Shown piece after piece: positions 33,659-43,719 of a stretch of DNA of 64,000 bases. This DNA is from Aquimarina mytili. GTDB taxonomy: Bacteria > Bacteroidota > Bacteroidia > Flavobacteriales > Flavobacteriaceae. The position numbers were made by a program, and so were the translations under genes. A model generated the notes under the pieces. It was not told the DNA's origin. It ran no database searches and saw nothing but the letters and a program-made list of their open reading frames with translations. Where the stretch lies: positions 124,001 through 188,000 of the forward strand of contig NZ_JAERQJ010000007.1 of NCBI RefSeq assembly GCF_016735115.1, given 5' to 3'. The stretch's first letter is position 1; every line of letters begins with the position of its first letter.

Positions 33659-35318
33659 AAACTTATTGACTGCTTGGCAAAGGCTAATAGGACTTTTGCA
33701 ATTAGATAAGAAAGATATTCTACAAACATTTTATTATGCAATATTCGCCGGATTGGTAAATTTATCATTACCACTTGGTATACAGGCGATTATCAACCTT
33801 ATTCAAGGGGCTCAAATAAGTACTTCATGGATTGTTTTAGTGGTTTTAGTAACGTTAGGTGTTGCATTTGTAGGGTTGTTACAATTAATGCAGATCAGAA
33901 TTATAGAAAATGTACAGCAAAAGATATTTACAAGGGCTTCTTTTGAGTTTTCGTATCGTTTTCCAAAAATTAAAATGAGCGAATTACGGGATTATTACCC
34001 GCCTGAGTTGGCGAATCGTTTTTTTGATACGCTAACGGCTCAAAAAGGATTAGCCAAAATCCTGATAGATTTTCCGGCCGCACTAATACAAATCATTTTT
34101 GGATTAATGCTACTGTCGTTTTATCACCCTTTCTTTATTATATATGGACTGTTGTTGATAGGGTTGATCTATGTGGTATTTAAGTATACGGCTCAACGAG
34201 GTTTAGAAACTAGTTTAAAAGAATCAAAAAGTAAATATAAAGTAGCGCATTGGATTCAAGAGGTTGCTAGAACTATTGTTAGTTTTAAACTTTCCGGAAA
34301 AACGAATCATGCTTTAGACAAAAATGATGCTTTGGTAACCGAATATTTGGATGCTCGCGAAAGTCATTTTAAGATTTTGATTTTACAATTTATCCAAATG
34401 ATTGGATTTAAGGTATTAGTAACTGCGGGATTATTAATTATAGGAGGAATACTAGTAATCAATCAGGAAATGAATATAGGTCAGTTTGTTGCGGCAGAGA
34501 TTATTATTGTATTAGTTATTGGTTCTGTAGAGAAATTGATCGTAGGATTAGAATCCTTTTATGATGTATTAACTTCTATGGAAAAACTTGGGCAGGTTGT
34601 AGATAAAGAACTTGAACCTCAAGATGGAGAAAAGCCATTTCGCGATCAAGAAGAATATACGGTAGAATTATCGAATATCACTTATAACGCTCCAGGCAAT
34701 ACAAAAACAATATTAAATGATGTTTCTCTTACGATAACTCCAAGTTGTACCATATTGATTCAAGGGCCTAATGGTTCTGGTAAAACAACATTACTTCGTT
34801 TAATAGCGGGCTTAATTGAACCCACTCGTGGTAATATTTATGTTAATGATGTAGAACTAAGAGGAGTAAATCTAAACTATTACAGAGCACACTTAGGACA
34901 ATCATTAACAGAAGAATCTCCTTTTGAAGGTACGTTATTAGAAAATATAACTTTTGGCGATGAAACCATATCCCATGAAGATGTGTATTGGGCGTTAGAA
35001 AAAGTTGGATTAACACAATTCGTAAAAGAACAGCCTAAAGGATTAAAAACAATATTATACCCAGAAGGAAAACAAATATCATATAGTGTATCCAAAAAAA
35101 TAGTTTTAGCCAGAAGCATCGTTAGAAAACCAAACCTTTTAATTTTAAAAGATCCCCTGGATCAGTTTGATGAAAAAGAAGTAACAAGAATAATGGATTT
35201 TCTTACCGACCCATCGAGCCCCTGGGCTTTGGTTGTTGTAAGTCAAAACCAAAAATGGATCCAACGATGCGGTAGAATAATCAACATCGAGAATGGTAAA
35301 ATAGTAAGCGAAAAATAG
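33651..35318 (+). CDS. ABC exporter with degenerate nucleotide-binding domain
   Basis: A 555-residue fused ABC protein. The transmembrane part spans about 20-310 (LVNLSLPLGIQAIINL, LVTLGVAFVGLLQLMQIR, HPFFIIYGLLLIGLIYVV). The C-terminal NBD has an intact Walker A (GPNGSGKTT, about 371-379) and Q-loop (LGQSLTEESPFEGTLL). The signature reads SYSVSKKIVLARS instead of LSGGQ. Walker B reads LLILKDPLDQ, so the Asp-Glu pair is Lys-Asp. The switch His is Gln (VVSQNQ). There is no C39 peptidase domain. It is followed by HlyD and TolC-type genes, so it belongs to a tripartite type I-like exporter. Low or altered ATPase activity is an inference from the missing residues. Confidence 0.85.
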   Translation: MDKNLLTAWQRLIGLLQLDKKDILQTFYYAIFAGLVNLSLPLGIQAIINLIQGAQISTSWIVLVVLVTLGVAFVGLLQLMQIRIIENVQQKIFTRASFEFSYRFPKIKMSELRDYYPPELANRFFDTLTAQKGLAKILIDFPAALIQIIFGLMLLSFYHPFFIIYGLLLIGLIYVVFKYTAQRGLETSLKESKSKYKVAHWIQEVARTIVSFKLSGKTNHALDKNDALVTEYLDARESHFKILILQFIQMIGFKVLVTAGLLIIGGILVINQEMNIGQFVAAEIIIVLVIGSVEKLIVGLESFYDVLTSMEKLGQVVDKELEPQDGEKPFRDQEEYTVELSNITYNAPGNTKTILNDVSLTITPSCTILIQGPNGSGKTTLLRLIAGLIEPTRGNIYVNDVELRGVNLNYYRAHLGQSLTEESPFEGTLLENITFGDETISHEDVYWALEKVGLTQFVKEQPKGLKTILYPEGKQISYSVSKKIVLARSIVRKPNLLILKDPLDQFDEKEVTRIMDFLTDPSSPWALVVVSQNQKWIQRCGRIINIENGKIVSEK

Positions 35319-35325
35319 ATAGGGC

Positions 35326-36678
35326 ATGTTAAATATTTCACCTAATAAGCTAAATAAGACAATTGATCTTTCTGAGTATAGAGCAGTTCAAAAAGTCTTT
35401 CATAAAAGGCACTATAAATACTTTAATCGTTTTCTTAAAGTGTTTACTGTTCTGGCAATAATTGTGCTTTTTCTACCTTGGACCCAAAATATATCAGGTA
35501 AGGGGTTTTTAACAACTTTGAAACCCGATCAACGCCCACAAACTATACAGTCACCTATCCCGGGCAGGATAGAAAAATGGTATGTGCAAGAAGGTGATTT
35601 CGTAAAAAAAGGAGATACCATACTTTTCGTTTCCGAAGTGAAAAATGAATATTTCGACCCCAATTTAGTGGAAAGAACAGGGCAGCAGATCAAAGCTAAG
35701 TCCATGGCTGTGACCTCGTATCAGGAAAAAGTAAAAGCCCTAGAAAACCAGGCCGGAGCATTAATCAATGAGCGTGCACTTAAATTAAAACAGGCAAATA
35801 ATAAGTTAATACAATCCAAACTTAAAGTACAAAGTGACAGTATTGATTTTGAAGCTGCCAAGACCAATATCAATATTGCTCAGCGTCAATATGATCGAAT
35901 CGTTCAATTAGAAAAAGAAGGATTAAAAGCATTAACCGATGTTGAAGAAAAGCGTTTGAAATTGCAAGAGACACAAGCAAAAATAATCTCTCAGGAAAAC
36001 AAACTTTTGGCTAGTAAGAATAATGTGATCAATGCACAAATAGAGATGAATCGTATCCAGGCCGAATATGCAGACAAAATTGCAAAGTCGCGTAGTGATA
36101 AATTTACGGCGCAATCAAATCAATTCGATTCTGAAGCACAAGTAACTAAGTTAGAGAATGAATATACCAATTATGAGATGCGCAATGATATGTATTATAT
36201 CAAAGCCCCCCAAAGCGGATATATTAATAAAGCATTGTATTCAGGAGTTGGTGAAACATTTAAAGAAGGTGATAAGTTGGTCAATATTATGCCTTCAGAT
36301 TATGAGCTTGCTGTAGAGACTTTTGTAAGACCTATAGATCTCCCATTAGTTCATATTGACGAAAAAGTAAGAATACAGTTTGATGGTTGGCCGGCAATCA
36401 TATTTAGTGGTTGGCCTAATGTGTCTTATGGGACGTATGGAGGAAAAATTGTAGCCATAGAAACTTTTATAAGTGACAACGGAAAATATAGGGTGCTTAT
36501 AGCACCTGATCCTGATGATTATGATTGGCCAAAAGATATCCGTGTAGGTTCTGGGGCAAATTCTATGGCTTTATTAGAAGATGTACCCATCTGGTTTGAG
36601 TTATGGCGAAAACTCAACGGATTTCCACCTAATTATTACCAACCCAATACAAATATTGCTAAATCTGAAAAGAAGTAA
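35326..36678 (+). CDS. HlyD-type membrane fusion (adaptor) protein
   Basis: A 450-residue periplasmic adaptor. One membrane helix (about 34-52, VFTVLAIIVLFLPW) anchors it. A biotinyl-lipoyl half (TIQSPIPGRIEKWYVQEGDFV) is followed by a long helical hairpin (about 105-280, rich in Glu/Gln/Lys with heptads) and the second half (YYIKAPQSGYINKALYSGVG). The beta-barrel C-terminal domain ends about 430. It is 7 bp after the ABC gene and one base before the TolC-like gene. It would link the inner-membrane ABC protein to the outer-membrane channel. Confidence 0.92.
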   Translation: MLNISPNKLNKTIDLSEYRAVQKVFHKRHYKYFNRFLKVFTVLAIIVLFLPWTQNISGKGFLTTLKPDQRPQTIQSPIPGRIEKWYVQEGDFVKKGDTILFVSEVKNEYFDPNLVERTGQQIKAKSMAVTSYQEKVKALENQAGALINERALKLKQANNKLIQSKLKVQSDSIDFEAAKTNINIAQRQYDRIVQLEKEGLKALTDVEEKRLKLQETQAKIISQENKLLASKNNVINAQIEMNRIQAEYADKIAKSRSDKFTAQSNQFDSEAQVTKLENEYTNYEMRNDMYYIKAPQSGYINKALYSGVGETFKEGDKLVNIMPSDYELAVETFVRPIDLPLVHIDEKVRIQFDGWPAIIFSGWPNVSYGTYGGKIVAIETFISDNGKYRVLIAPDPDDYDWPKDIRVGSGANSMALLEDVPIWFELWRKLNGFPPNYYQPNTNIAKSEKK

Positions 36679-36679
36679 A

Positions 36680-38083
36680 ATGAAGAAAAATCTTTGGTAT
36701 GGCTTTTTGTTTTTAGCGACAGTGTTTTATGCTCAAGAGGCAGATACAACTACGCTCAATTTTAAAGAGTATTTGGGATACGTAAAAAAGTATCATCCAG
36801 TAGCAAAACAAGCACAATTAAATATAGATATTGGGCAAGCTAACTTAATGAAAGCTAGAGGTGGTTTTGATCCTAAAATGGAGGTAGATTATAATCGAAA
36901 AAAGTTTAAAGGATCCGAATATTATGATTTATTAAATGCTACATTTAAAATCCCTACCTGGTATGGAATAGAGTTTAAAGGTGGTTTTGAACAAAATGAT
37001 GGGGAGTTCTTGAATCCACAAAATTTTGTACCAGAAGATGGACTTTTTAATGCGGGAATTTCAGTTTCGGTAGCTCAGGGTTTATTGATTAATAATCGTA
37101 TGGCTACTTTAAGAAAGGCCAAATTTTTTAGAGAACAAACAAAAGCAGATAGAGATCTTTTAGTGAACCAAATCTTATATGATGCTTCTTTAGCGTATTT
37201 TGATTGGTTGAGGGCATATAAAGAAAAAGAAATTTATGATAACTTCTTAGATAATGCTAAAATACGATTCGAAGGAATCAAAAAGAGTGCATATGTAGGA
37301 GATAGAGCGGCTATAGATACAGTAGAAGCTAAGATCGCTTATCAGAACAGGGCTTTAAATTTAGAACAAGCGAAAGTAAAATTAATGAAATCGGCATTAG
37401 AACTTTCTAATTTTTTATGGTTAGAAGATAATGTTCCGGTAGAACTGCAGTCCAATGTGATTCCAGATATTAATGTTGAAGAAGATATCGATAATACCCT
37501 AGAGATTCAAGGAAACCCCTTGGATAGTTTTACCATCGAAAATCATCCGAAGTTAAGGTCATTAAATTATAAGATTGAAGGCTTAGAGGTAGATAGAAAA
37601 CTTAAAGCAAATAAGTTGCTTCCCAAGATTGATTTGGAATACAACTTTTTGACTGAAACTCCAGATGTTGGAAACTCATTTAATACAGCAGAGTATAAAG
37701 GTGGGATTTCTTTTAGATTTCCACTTTTTCTAAGGAAAGAACGAGGGGATTTAAAATTAGCGAAATATAAGGTTCAAGATGCGCAGTTTGAACGAGAAAC
37801 CACTCAATTGCAAATTAGAAATAAAGTAATGGCTATTTATGTAGAGTTGGAATCTTTTATCAATCAGAATGAACTGATATTTAATATTGTTAATGATTAT
37901 AATACCTTGCTTGCAGCCGAAGAACGCAAATTTAGTTTTGGGGAGAGTTCTTTGTTTTTGATTAATTCTCGAGAAAAAAGTCTCATTGATGCAAAATTAA
38001 AAGAGATCGAAGTACAAAATAAATTCTTTACAACAAAAGCCAAACTATTTAATAGCTTGGCACTTAATCCAGTTAACCTTTAA
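36680..38083 (+). CDS. TolC-family outer membrane channel protein
   Basis: A 467-residue outer-membrane efflux protein. The start at 36680 (MKKNLWYGFLFLATVFYA) gives a clean signal peptide; the open frame continues upstream without one. The mature protein has the long helical repeats and short strands of TolC (LLVNQILYDASLAYFDWLRA, IRFEGIKKSAYVGDRAAIDT, VKLMKSALELSNFLW). It is the last gene of the TetR-ABC-HlyD-TolC unit, with one base between it and the HlyD stop. It completes a three-part exporter spanning both membranes; the cargo is unknown. Confidence 0.9.
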   Translation: MKKNLWYGFLFLATVFYAQEADTTTLNFKEYLGYVKKYHPVAKQAQLNIDIGQANLMKARGGFDPKMEVDYNRKKFKGSEYYDLLNATFKIPTWYGIEFKGGFEQNDGEFLNPQNFVPEDGLFNAGISVSVAQGLLINNRMATLRKAKFFREQTKADRDLLVNQILYDASLAYFDWLRAYKEKEIYDNFLDNAKIRFEGIKKSAYVGDRAAIDTVEAKIAYQNRALNLEQAKVKLMKSALELSNFLWLEDNVPVELQSNVIPDINVEEDIDNTLEIQGNPLDSFTIENHPKLRSLNYKIEGLEVDRKLKANKLLPKIDLEYNFLTETPDVGNSFNTAEYKGGISFRFPLFLRKERGDLKLAKYKVQDAQFERETTQLQIRNKVMAIYVELESFINQNELIFNIVNDYNTLLAAEERKFSFGESSLFLINSREKSLIDAKLKEIEVQNKFFTTKAKLFNSLALNPVNL

Positions 38084-38223
38084 TCTGAAAAAAAGTAGTA
38101 CTTAAAAATATTTTGAAATTCTTAAGAGTTCTTTTTCATTATGAGTTAAGCAAACATCTTTTCGCTTTACACCATTATTACTTATTCATTTAACCTTTAG
38201 CAATCGTTCAGGATATAAGAGAA

Positions 38224-39084
38224 TCAATATTCTGCCCCCATATAGACTAAACTATTCTTGATATTCTGTTTAGGCATTTCTGGAGAAATCATGCAACACG
38301 TGGATCCTAGATAAAATAGAGCAATTTCATCCAGTATAGAAACCTTAGCACCTAGTATTATTTTTTTAGGTAGCTCTATGGTACCTACCGCAGGACCACC
38401 AACGATAGATAAATGCCATGTCCTGTCACGATTGTCTTTAATGTCTATATTTATGCGTTCATTCCTAAAGGCTGGAATAGAAGGATTATTTTTATAAAAC
38501 CATGGGCGCAAAATAACCAGATCTCCTTTAATATATTGAACTCGAGTAATAGTACCATCAATAGGAGCATGTATTCTATGGTAATTCTTATTATGCAAAA
38601 ATACATTAGTAAAAACATAATCTTTACAAATAAGCCGTTCGTCTATACCAAAGATTTGATGAACGGATCTTATATCTCCTTTGACATTGGTTTTCTGAAT
38701 TTTAGACACATGATCTATGTCACATAGCACTCCTTCGCAGGGCCAGACGTGACTTGTATGTACCTTAGGAAGTTCTTTAAATTGTCTTACAAAAAAATCT
38801 TGAAAAGTATGATATTCGGTTTTACCAGATGGAGGAGTAAATTGGTCAAGATAATTAACCTCTTTGTAGTGAATTTTACAATATGGTTTAATTAAATGCT
38901 TCGAAATTCTAAGATTAAAAACCTTAGCATATATTTTTGAAATTAACCGTTGAAACTGACTTGGCAAACTACCCCAAATCTTTAACGAAAAAAACTCGTA
39001 CAATGAAGCATATTTAATTTTTGGAGGATCGGAAAATTCAATTTTATAATCAAATTGAGAAGAAATTTGAATTTGTTTGGACAT
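38224..39084 (-). CDS. psd: Phosphatidylserine decarboxylase
   Basis: A 286-residue decarboxylase that makes phosphatidylethanolamine from phosphatidylserine. The self-cleavage motif LGST (259-262, in YLGSTCCM) is present; the Ser becomes the pyruvoyl group of the small subunit. VFLHNKNYHRIHAPIDGTI (162-180) and the HTFQDFFVRQFK segment are diagnostic. I place the start at 39084 (MSKQIQ); an in-frame ATG at 39117 is possible. The long N-terminal part is closer to the PSD type seen in Bacteroidota and eukaryotes than to short PSD forms. It is a single minus-strand gene facing the TolC gene. Confidence 0.9.
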   Translation of the reverse strand: MSKQIQISSQFDYKIEFSDPPKIKYASLYEFFSLKIWGSLPSQFQRLISKIYAKVFNLRISKHLIKPYCKIHYKEVNYLDQFTPPSGKTEYHTFQDFFVRQFKELPKVHTSHVWPCEGVLCDIDHVSKIQKTNVKGDIRSVHQIFGIDERLICKDYVFTNVFLHNKNYHRIHAPIDGTITRVQYIKGDLVILRPWFYKNNPSIPAFRNERINIDIKDNRDRTWHLSIVGGPAVGTIELPKKIILGAKVSILDEIALFYLGSTCCMISPEMPKQNIKNSLVYMGAEY

Positions 39085-39396
39085 GATTTTTTGATTAATG
39101 AATGAAACAAATTTCAATGTATGGACTTTTCTATACTAAGTCAATAGGGTATTCCCCAAAATCTTCTTAAATAAGCTAAAATATGTTAAAATTGTATAGT
39201 TTATTGTTTGTCAGTATTTTACAGCATGTTTTTGGAAAGAAATAAGATAGAATGGATGAAAAAGATTAAGAAAAAATTAGGCAATCTTAGGCATAATTTA
39301 GTCTATTGTTTTTAAAATTTAGCATGTCGAAGCTTGGTGAGGATTCCCCAAAACTTCGATATGACTAGTATGATTTAAGTTATGTGTCGAAGCAGA
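39085..39396. other. Intergenic region with a hairpin, 312 bp
   Basis: It lies between the psd start and the DUF6503-like stop, both on the minus strand. It is AT-rich. A hairpin at 39327-39359 (TCGAAG/CTTCGA with inner TTGG/CCAA) probably serves as the terminator of the DUF6503-like gene. I see no gene. Confidence 0.5.
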
Positions 39397-40281
39397 TTAA
39401 ATTTTTAAATCATCTGGTTTAAACCCATTATTAAATTTTACATCCGTAGAAATTTCAGATAAAGAAGGTTCCTCTGCATATTCTCCTTTATTATTGGGGA
39501 TATAAGCGTATCGATGTGTCGGTACTTGTATACCATCAATTTCAGTGTATTTTACCTTCATAAGTAAAACGATATCATTGATCCCCCAGGCAGGTAATGA
39601 AAAATAGAATTGATCAATTAATTTGGTTTCAGGATTTACATATAAAATGTAAGCATCGTTGGCTTCTTTCCCTGTTTTTTGTGAATCGTAAGAAACGGTA
39701 ACTTTATCATACGTTTTTCCATCCACAACTTCTTGACCTAAGTATTCATAAGCAGTTCCTGGATCACCGATCTTAAAATTCATCATAAACCAATAATAAT
39801 TTACTTGTCGCAAGAAATCAGCAGTTCCAATTATTTTTTCGTCTGTAATTTCTTTACCATCAATGCTTACTGAAGCTTTACCTTTTGCATAATTTTGTAT
39901 GATAGGTTGATTACCTTCGGGTAGAACATTTACCTGATGGGTTGTATATTTCCCCCAGGAATATTCCCCATCAAAAATATAACGCTCTATAGATATATCT
40001 TTTTTTCCATCTGCTTGCTCATAAGCGTAAGTATATTCTACATCTTTAAGATTCCAGAGGGTATTCCAACCGCCAGAAGCTTCGGCAATTGCCTTAATTA
40101 TGGTCTTAGGTATATTTGTATCATAAGTGATTTCTTTTTCTTTGGGTTTGGTTTCTTCTATAGAAGAAGTATTCTCTGTTTTAACTGTTTCTTCGGTATC
40201 ATTTTCTTTTTTTTGATTACAACTTATGAATATCAGGAACATACTTATTATTGCTGTCTTAATGATTTGTGTGATTTTCAT
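39397..40281 (-). CDS. DUF6503-like lipoprotein (LolA-like fold)
   Basis: A 294-residue lipoprotein. The start at 40281 (MKITQIIKTAII, lipobox FISC with lipid Cys21) is chosen over an in-frame ATG at 40401 that would add 40 residues before the signal. After a charged linker (Glu/Lys/Thr rich, about 24-52) the body begins with IPKTIIKAIAEASGGWNTLW and has many beta-strand segments ending in KFNNGFKPDD. This matches the DUF6503 type, which resembles outer-membrane lipoprotein-sorting folds; the function is unknown. It is divergent from the SusC gene across a 373 bp region and need not belong to the PUL. Confidence 0.75.
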   Translation of the reverse strand: MKITQIIKTAIISMFLIFISCNQKKENDTEETVKTENTSSIEETKPKEKEITYDTNIPKTIIKAIAEASGGWNTLWNLKDVEYTYAYEQADGKKDISIERYIFDGEYSWGKYTTHQVNVLPEGNQPIIQNYAKGKASVSIDGKEITDEKIIGTADFLRQVNYYWFMMNFKIGDPGTAYEYLGQEVVDGKTYDKVTVSYDSQKTGKEANDAYILYVNPETKLIDQFYFSLPAWGINDIVLLMKVKYTEIDGIQVPTHRYAYIPNNKGEYAEEPSLSEISTDVKFNNGFKPDDLKI

Positions 40282-40654
40282 GATAATATTATTTAAGAGG
40301 TTATTATATGAAGATATACTAAAGATACTGAAAAATGTAGTAAGGAAGAGAAATGATGAATCTAATGCTTCACCCGGAATTAGCATGTTATTAACTCTCA
40401 TTGTTTTATTACAACAATAATTTACTTAAACGTTTGCGAAAAAAGAAGCTTGTCTTTTTTTATTAACTATAAATAGCTGATAATAAATTAGTTAAATGTT
40501 TTGTTGTACAAAAACTCTTTTGTTTGATTACTGTTTTTTTGTTGCCTACTTCTTGCTGTTATACCCTGCTTTTTTTGAATGGAATACCATAAAATTTAAT
40601 TTAGAACCATTGAAATTCGCAAAAACAATCAATTAATAATTTAAAACAGTCAGT
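40282..40654. other. Upstream region of the PUL, 373 bp
   Basis: An AT-rich region between the divergent lipoprotein gene and SusC. It holds a LacI-type operator candidate (TTAAACGTTTGCGAA, 40426-40440) and a short A/T hairpin right after it. No clear TAnnTTTG promoter is visible, so the promoter may be non-consensus. No gene is seen. Confidence 0.5.
40426..40440 (+). promoter_or_regulatory. Candidate LacI-family operator upstream of susC-like gene
   Basis: TTAAACGTTTGCGAA contains the palindrome AAACGTTT with a CpG centre, the arrangement of LacI/PurR-type operators, and shares AAACGTTTGCG with the classical PurR box. The PUL ends with a LacI-type regulator, so this is a reasonable target. 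It is 215 bp upstream of the SusC ATG. Confidence 0.4.
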
Positions 40655-43600
40655 ATGAAAAATAACTTACTAAAGATTCTTTTTATTGGAATCGTTTTGA
40701 TGGTAAGTAACACTTATTCACAAAGTGTTTCGGGTATAGTTACTGGAGAAGACGGAATTCCGGTTCCGGGAGTAAATGTAATTGTTAAAGGAACGACTAA
40801 TGGAGCATCTACAGATTTTGATGGTAATTATACAGTCAATGATATCGTTGGAGATGCAGTTTTAGTTTTTAGTTACATAGGTTTCCAAACTCAAGAAATT
40901 CCGGTTTCCGGTCAAACAGTAATTAATGTCTCTTTACGTTCGGATGCTCAATCCCTTGGTGAGGTGGTGATTTTGGGATATGGGCAGGTTCAAAATAAGA
41001 AATCGCTAACTACGGCGATAGCGACGGTAGATCCAGATATCATAAAGCAGTTGCCAATATCTCAAGCAGAAGCGGCATTGCAAGGAACGGTGCCAGGAGT
41101 TGTAGTACAACAAAACTCAGGATCACCTGGATCACCACAAACCGTTAGAGTAAGAGGAATAGGAACACCAAATAATTCTGATCCTCTCTATATCGTAGAT
41201 GGAGTTCAGGTTCCTAATCTAACATTTTTAAACCCGAATGATATCAAATCACAAACCGTGCTTAAAGATGCAGCATCCAGTGCTATTTATGGTTCTAGGG
41301 GAGGTAATGGAGTAATTTTGATAGAAACTTTAAGTGGTAAAAGAAGAAGTTTAAAACCGGAAATTTCAATTCGTGGTTACTATGGTATTCAAACTTTAGC
41401 AAACAAACCAGATTTAATGAACCGCGATGAGTATGTGCGGTATTATAACGAAGGTGTTGCCGCAGCAGGTTCAGATTTAGCAGCTGGATTTAGAGGAGCT
41501 TTTACAGATGCGGAGCGAGAAGCATTACCAGATACAGATTGGTATGATGTATTGTTTAGTGATGCACCTACTCAAGATATTTATGGTTCAATAGTGGGAG
41601 GAGGCGAAAAAGTATCTTATGCAGTCTCTGGTGGTTATTTTGGGCAAGAAGGTATTCTTGGAGGTGATAACAAAGCAGAGTTTAATAGAAGAAATATTAG
41701 AGGAGCCTTTGATGGTGATATTACAGATCGTATTAGATTTAATGTAGTAGCACAATACCAGAATCAGGAGCGCTTTAATGTATCGCAAAATAATGGTGGT
41801 GCCGGTGTTGGTTTAAGTAGTTTTATCAATGCATTACCTCCTATTTACCCTGCATTTGATGAACAAGGTAATTTCTTTAATCCAGGGTTACAAAATAGCA
41901 CACCAATAGCAAATGGAGTGCCGATTAATAGTCTCGGAGCAGTACAAAATCCATTGTTTTCTCTTGCGTTATTAGACTCGCAAACCGATCAAGATATTCT
42001 TAACCTTTCTACTTCTTTGGATTGGAAGCCAGTAGATAATTTAAAATTTAAAGCAACATATGGGGTGTTTAGCGCTTCTATTTTTAACAGGTCTTTTCTG
42101 CCTTTAATAGATCAAGAAGCTCAAGAATATGATACTGCTAACAATGTATTTTATCAAGAAGTACTGAATAAAACGAGAAACCGACAATATGGAGTTACCG
42201 GAGAATATTCTTTTGCAAAGCTCGCACAAAAATATCATTATGTAAGTGTGCTCGCAGGGTATGAAGTTGTTGAAAATAGATTCGATGGTGGAGCGGTAGT
42301 ACGAGATCCAGGACTTTTCCTAGTCAATGATTTTGATAGTGTTAATTTTGCATTGTCAGAAGATAATAGTGATGTCGTAATAACTCCAGGCATTTCTACA
42401 GATGTAGGATTACGATCTTTTTTCGGTAAAATAGATTATAATTATAATGAGAAATACTTGATAAGTGCGGTATTAAGAAATGACAGCTCTTCTAATTTTG
42501 GATCTAATAATCGTTCTGGTTGGTTTCCGGCTGTATCTGCCGGTTGGGTAATCTCTGAAGAGCGATTTTTGCAGGACAGCGATAACATAAATCTGTTAAA
42601 AATTAGAGGAAGTTGGGGTATTAGTGGTAATGATGGATCACCACGACCATTAGCCTATTTATCTTCGGTAAATACCCAAGTTAACTATGCAGGTCAACCT
42701 GGAATTGTATTAACAGGATTATCTAATCCGGATTTAAAATGGGAAGAAATTTCTCAGCTCAATATAGGTTTAGATATTAATGCATTTAATAATAAGCTTG
42801 GTTTTACTGCTGACTATTATATAAAAGAAACCAGTGATATCCTATTACAAGCAACAACTCCTTTAACTTCAGGATTGCAACCTTCTGTAGAAAATACCGG
42901 GGATATAGAAAATAAAGGTTTTGAATTTATAGTGTCATGGAGAGATACATATGCTAGTGGATTTTCTTGGAATATAAATGTGAACCTTGGATTTAATGAA
43001 AATGAGGTAACAAGTTTAGGAGAAACTTCATTCATTGATTCCGCTGCAATACAACCACAATTTCAAGGATTTGCCTCAAGAACTAGAGTTGGAGATCCAA
43101 TAGCCAGTTTCTATGGGTTTGTTGTTGAAGGTAGAGATGCAGCGGGTAATCTAATCTTTGCAGATTTAGATAATAGTGGCAATGATAAACTAACACCAGA
43201 TGCAGGTGACAGAACTATTATCGGAAATCCGAATCCTGATTTTACGTATGGTATGAATTTAGGCTTCAATTATAAAGGATTTGATTTTTCAGCATTTATG
43301 TCAGGAACGGCTGGTAATGATATTTTTGACGCTACAAATCGATACGACGCTGTAGGTTCAAATAGACCATCATCATATATCACGCAAACAGATACTCCAC
43401 GAAATATTGCCGCAACTACAGGTACTAACGGAGAGCAGCTAATATCTGATTTTCATGTAAAAGACGGTTCTTTTGTAAAGCTGAAAAATGTAACTCTGGG
43501 ATATACCATTCCAGATTCGGCTGCAAAGTCAATAGGAGCTGAGGCTGTGAGAGTTTATGTTTCGGGTCAGAATTTATTTATTTTAACAGAATACGATGGA

Positions 43601-43714
43601 TTAGACCCAGAAATTGGACAAAATAATTTAGGTAGCCCATTGAATATAGGGATTGATCAAGGGTTTTTTCCGCAATCCCGTAACTTTTTACTAGGCTTTA
43701 ATTTTAATTTTTAA
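40655..43714 (+). CDS. SusC/RagA-family TonB-linked outer membrane transporter
   Basis: A 1019-residue SusC-type porter for oligosaccharide import. It has a signal peptide (1-22), a carboxypeptidase-like domain (about 24-98, with GIVTGEDGIPVPGVNVIVKG, TDFDGNY and YIGFQTQEI), a TonB-box region (GEVVILGYGQ), a plug (VRVRGIGTPNNSDPLYIVDG, KDAASSAIYGSRGGNGVILI), and a barrel ending in FNFNF. Its length is normal for SusC. It is 5 bp upstream of the SusD gene and starts the PUL operon that continues to the GH16 gene. Expected to import xylan- or glucan-derived oligosaccharides into the periplasm. Confidence 0.97.
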   Translation: MKNNLLKILFIGIVLMVSNTYSQSVSGIVTGEDGIPVPGVNVIVKGTTNGASTDFDGNYTVNDIVGDAVLVFSYIGFQTQEIPVSGQTVINVSLRSDAQSLGEVVILGYGQVQNKKSLTTAIATVDPDIIKQLPISQAEAALQGTVPGVVVQQNSGSPGSPQTVRVRGIGTPNNSDPLYIVDGVQVPNLTFLNPNDIKSQTVLKDAASSAIYGSRGGNGVILIETLSGKRRSLKPEISIRGYYGIQTLANKPDLMNRDEYVRYYNEGVAAAGSDLAAGFRGAFTDAEREALPDTDWYDVLFSDAPTQDIYGSIVGGGEKVSYAVSGGYFGQEGILGGDNKAEFNRRNIRGAFDGDITDRIRFNVVAQYQNQERFNVSQNNGGAGVGLSSFINALPPIYPAFDEQGNFFNPGLQNSTPIANGVPINSLGAVQNPLFSLALLDSQTDQDILNLSTSLDWKPVDNLKFKATYGVFSASIFNRSFLPLIDQEAQEYDTANNVFYQEVLNKTRNRQYGVTGEYSFAKLAQKYHYVSVLAGYEVVENRFDGGAVVRDPGLFLVNDFDSVNFALSEDNSDVVITPGISTDVGLRSFFGKIDYNYNEKYLISAVLRNDSSSNFGSNNRSGWFPAVSAGWVISEERFLQDSDNINLLKIRGSWGISGNDGSPRPLAYLSSVNTQVNYAGQPGIVLTGLSNPDLKWEEISQLNIGLDINAFNNKLGFTADYYIKETSDILLQATTPLTSGLQPSVENTGDIENKGFEFIVSWRDTYASGFSWNINVNLGFNENEVTSLGETSFIDSAAIQPQFQGFASRTRVGDPIASFYGFVVEGRDAAGNLIFADLDNSGNDKLTPDAGDRTIIGNPNPDFTYGMNLGFNYKGFDFSAFMSGTAGNDIFDATNRYDAVGSNRPSSYITQTDTPRNIAATTGTNGEQLISDFHVKDGSFVKLKNVTLGYTIPDSAAKSIGAEAVRVYVSGQNLFILTEYDGLDPEIGQNNLGSPLNIGIDQGFFPQSRNFLLGFNFNF

Positions 43715-43719
43715 AAACA

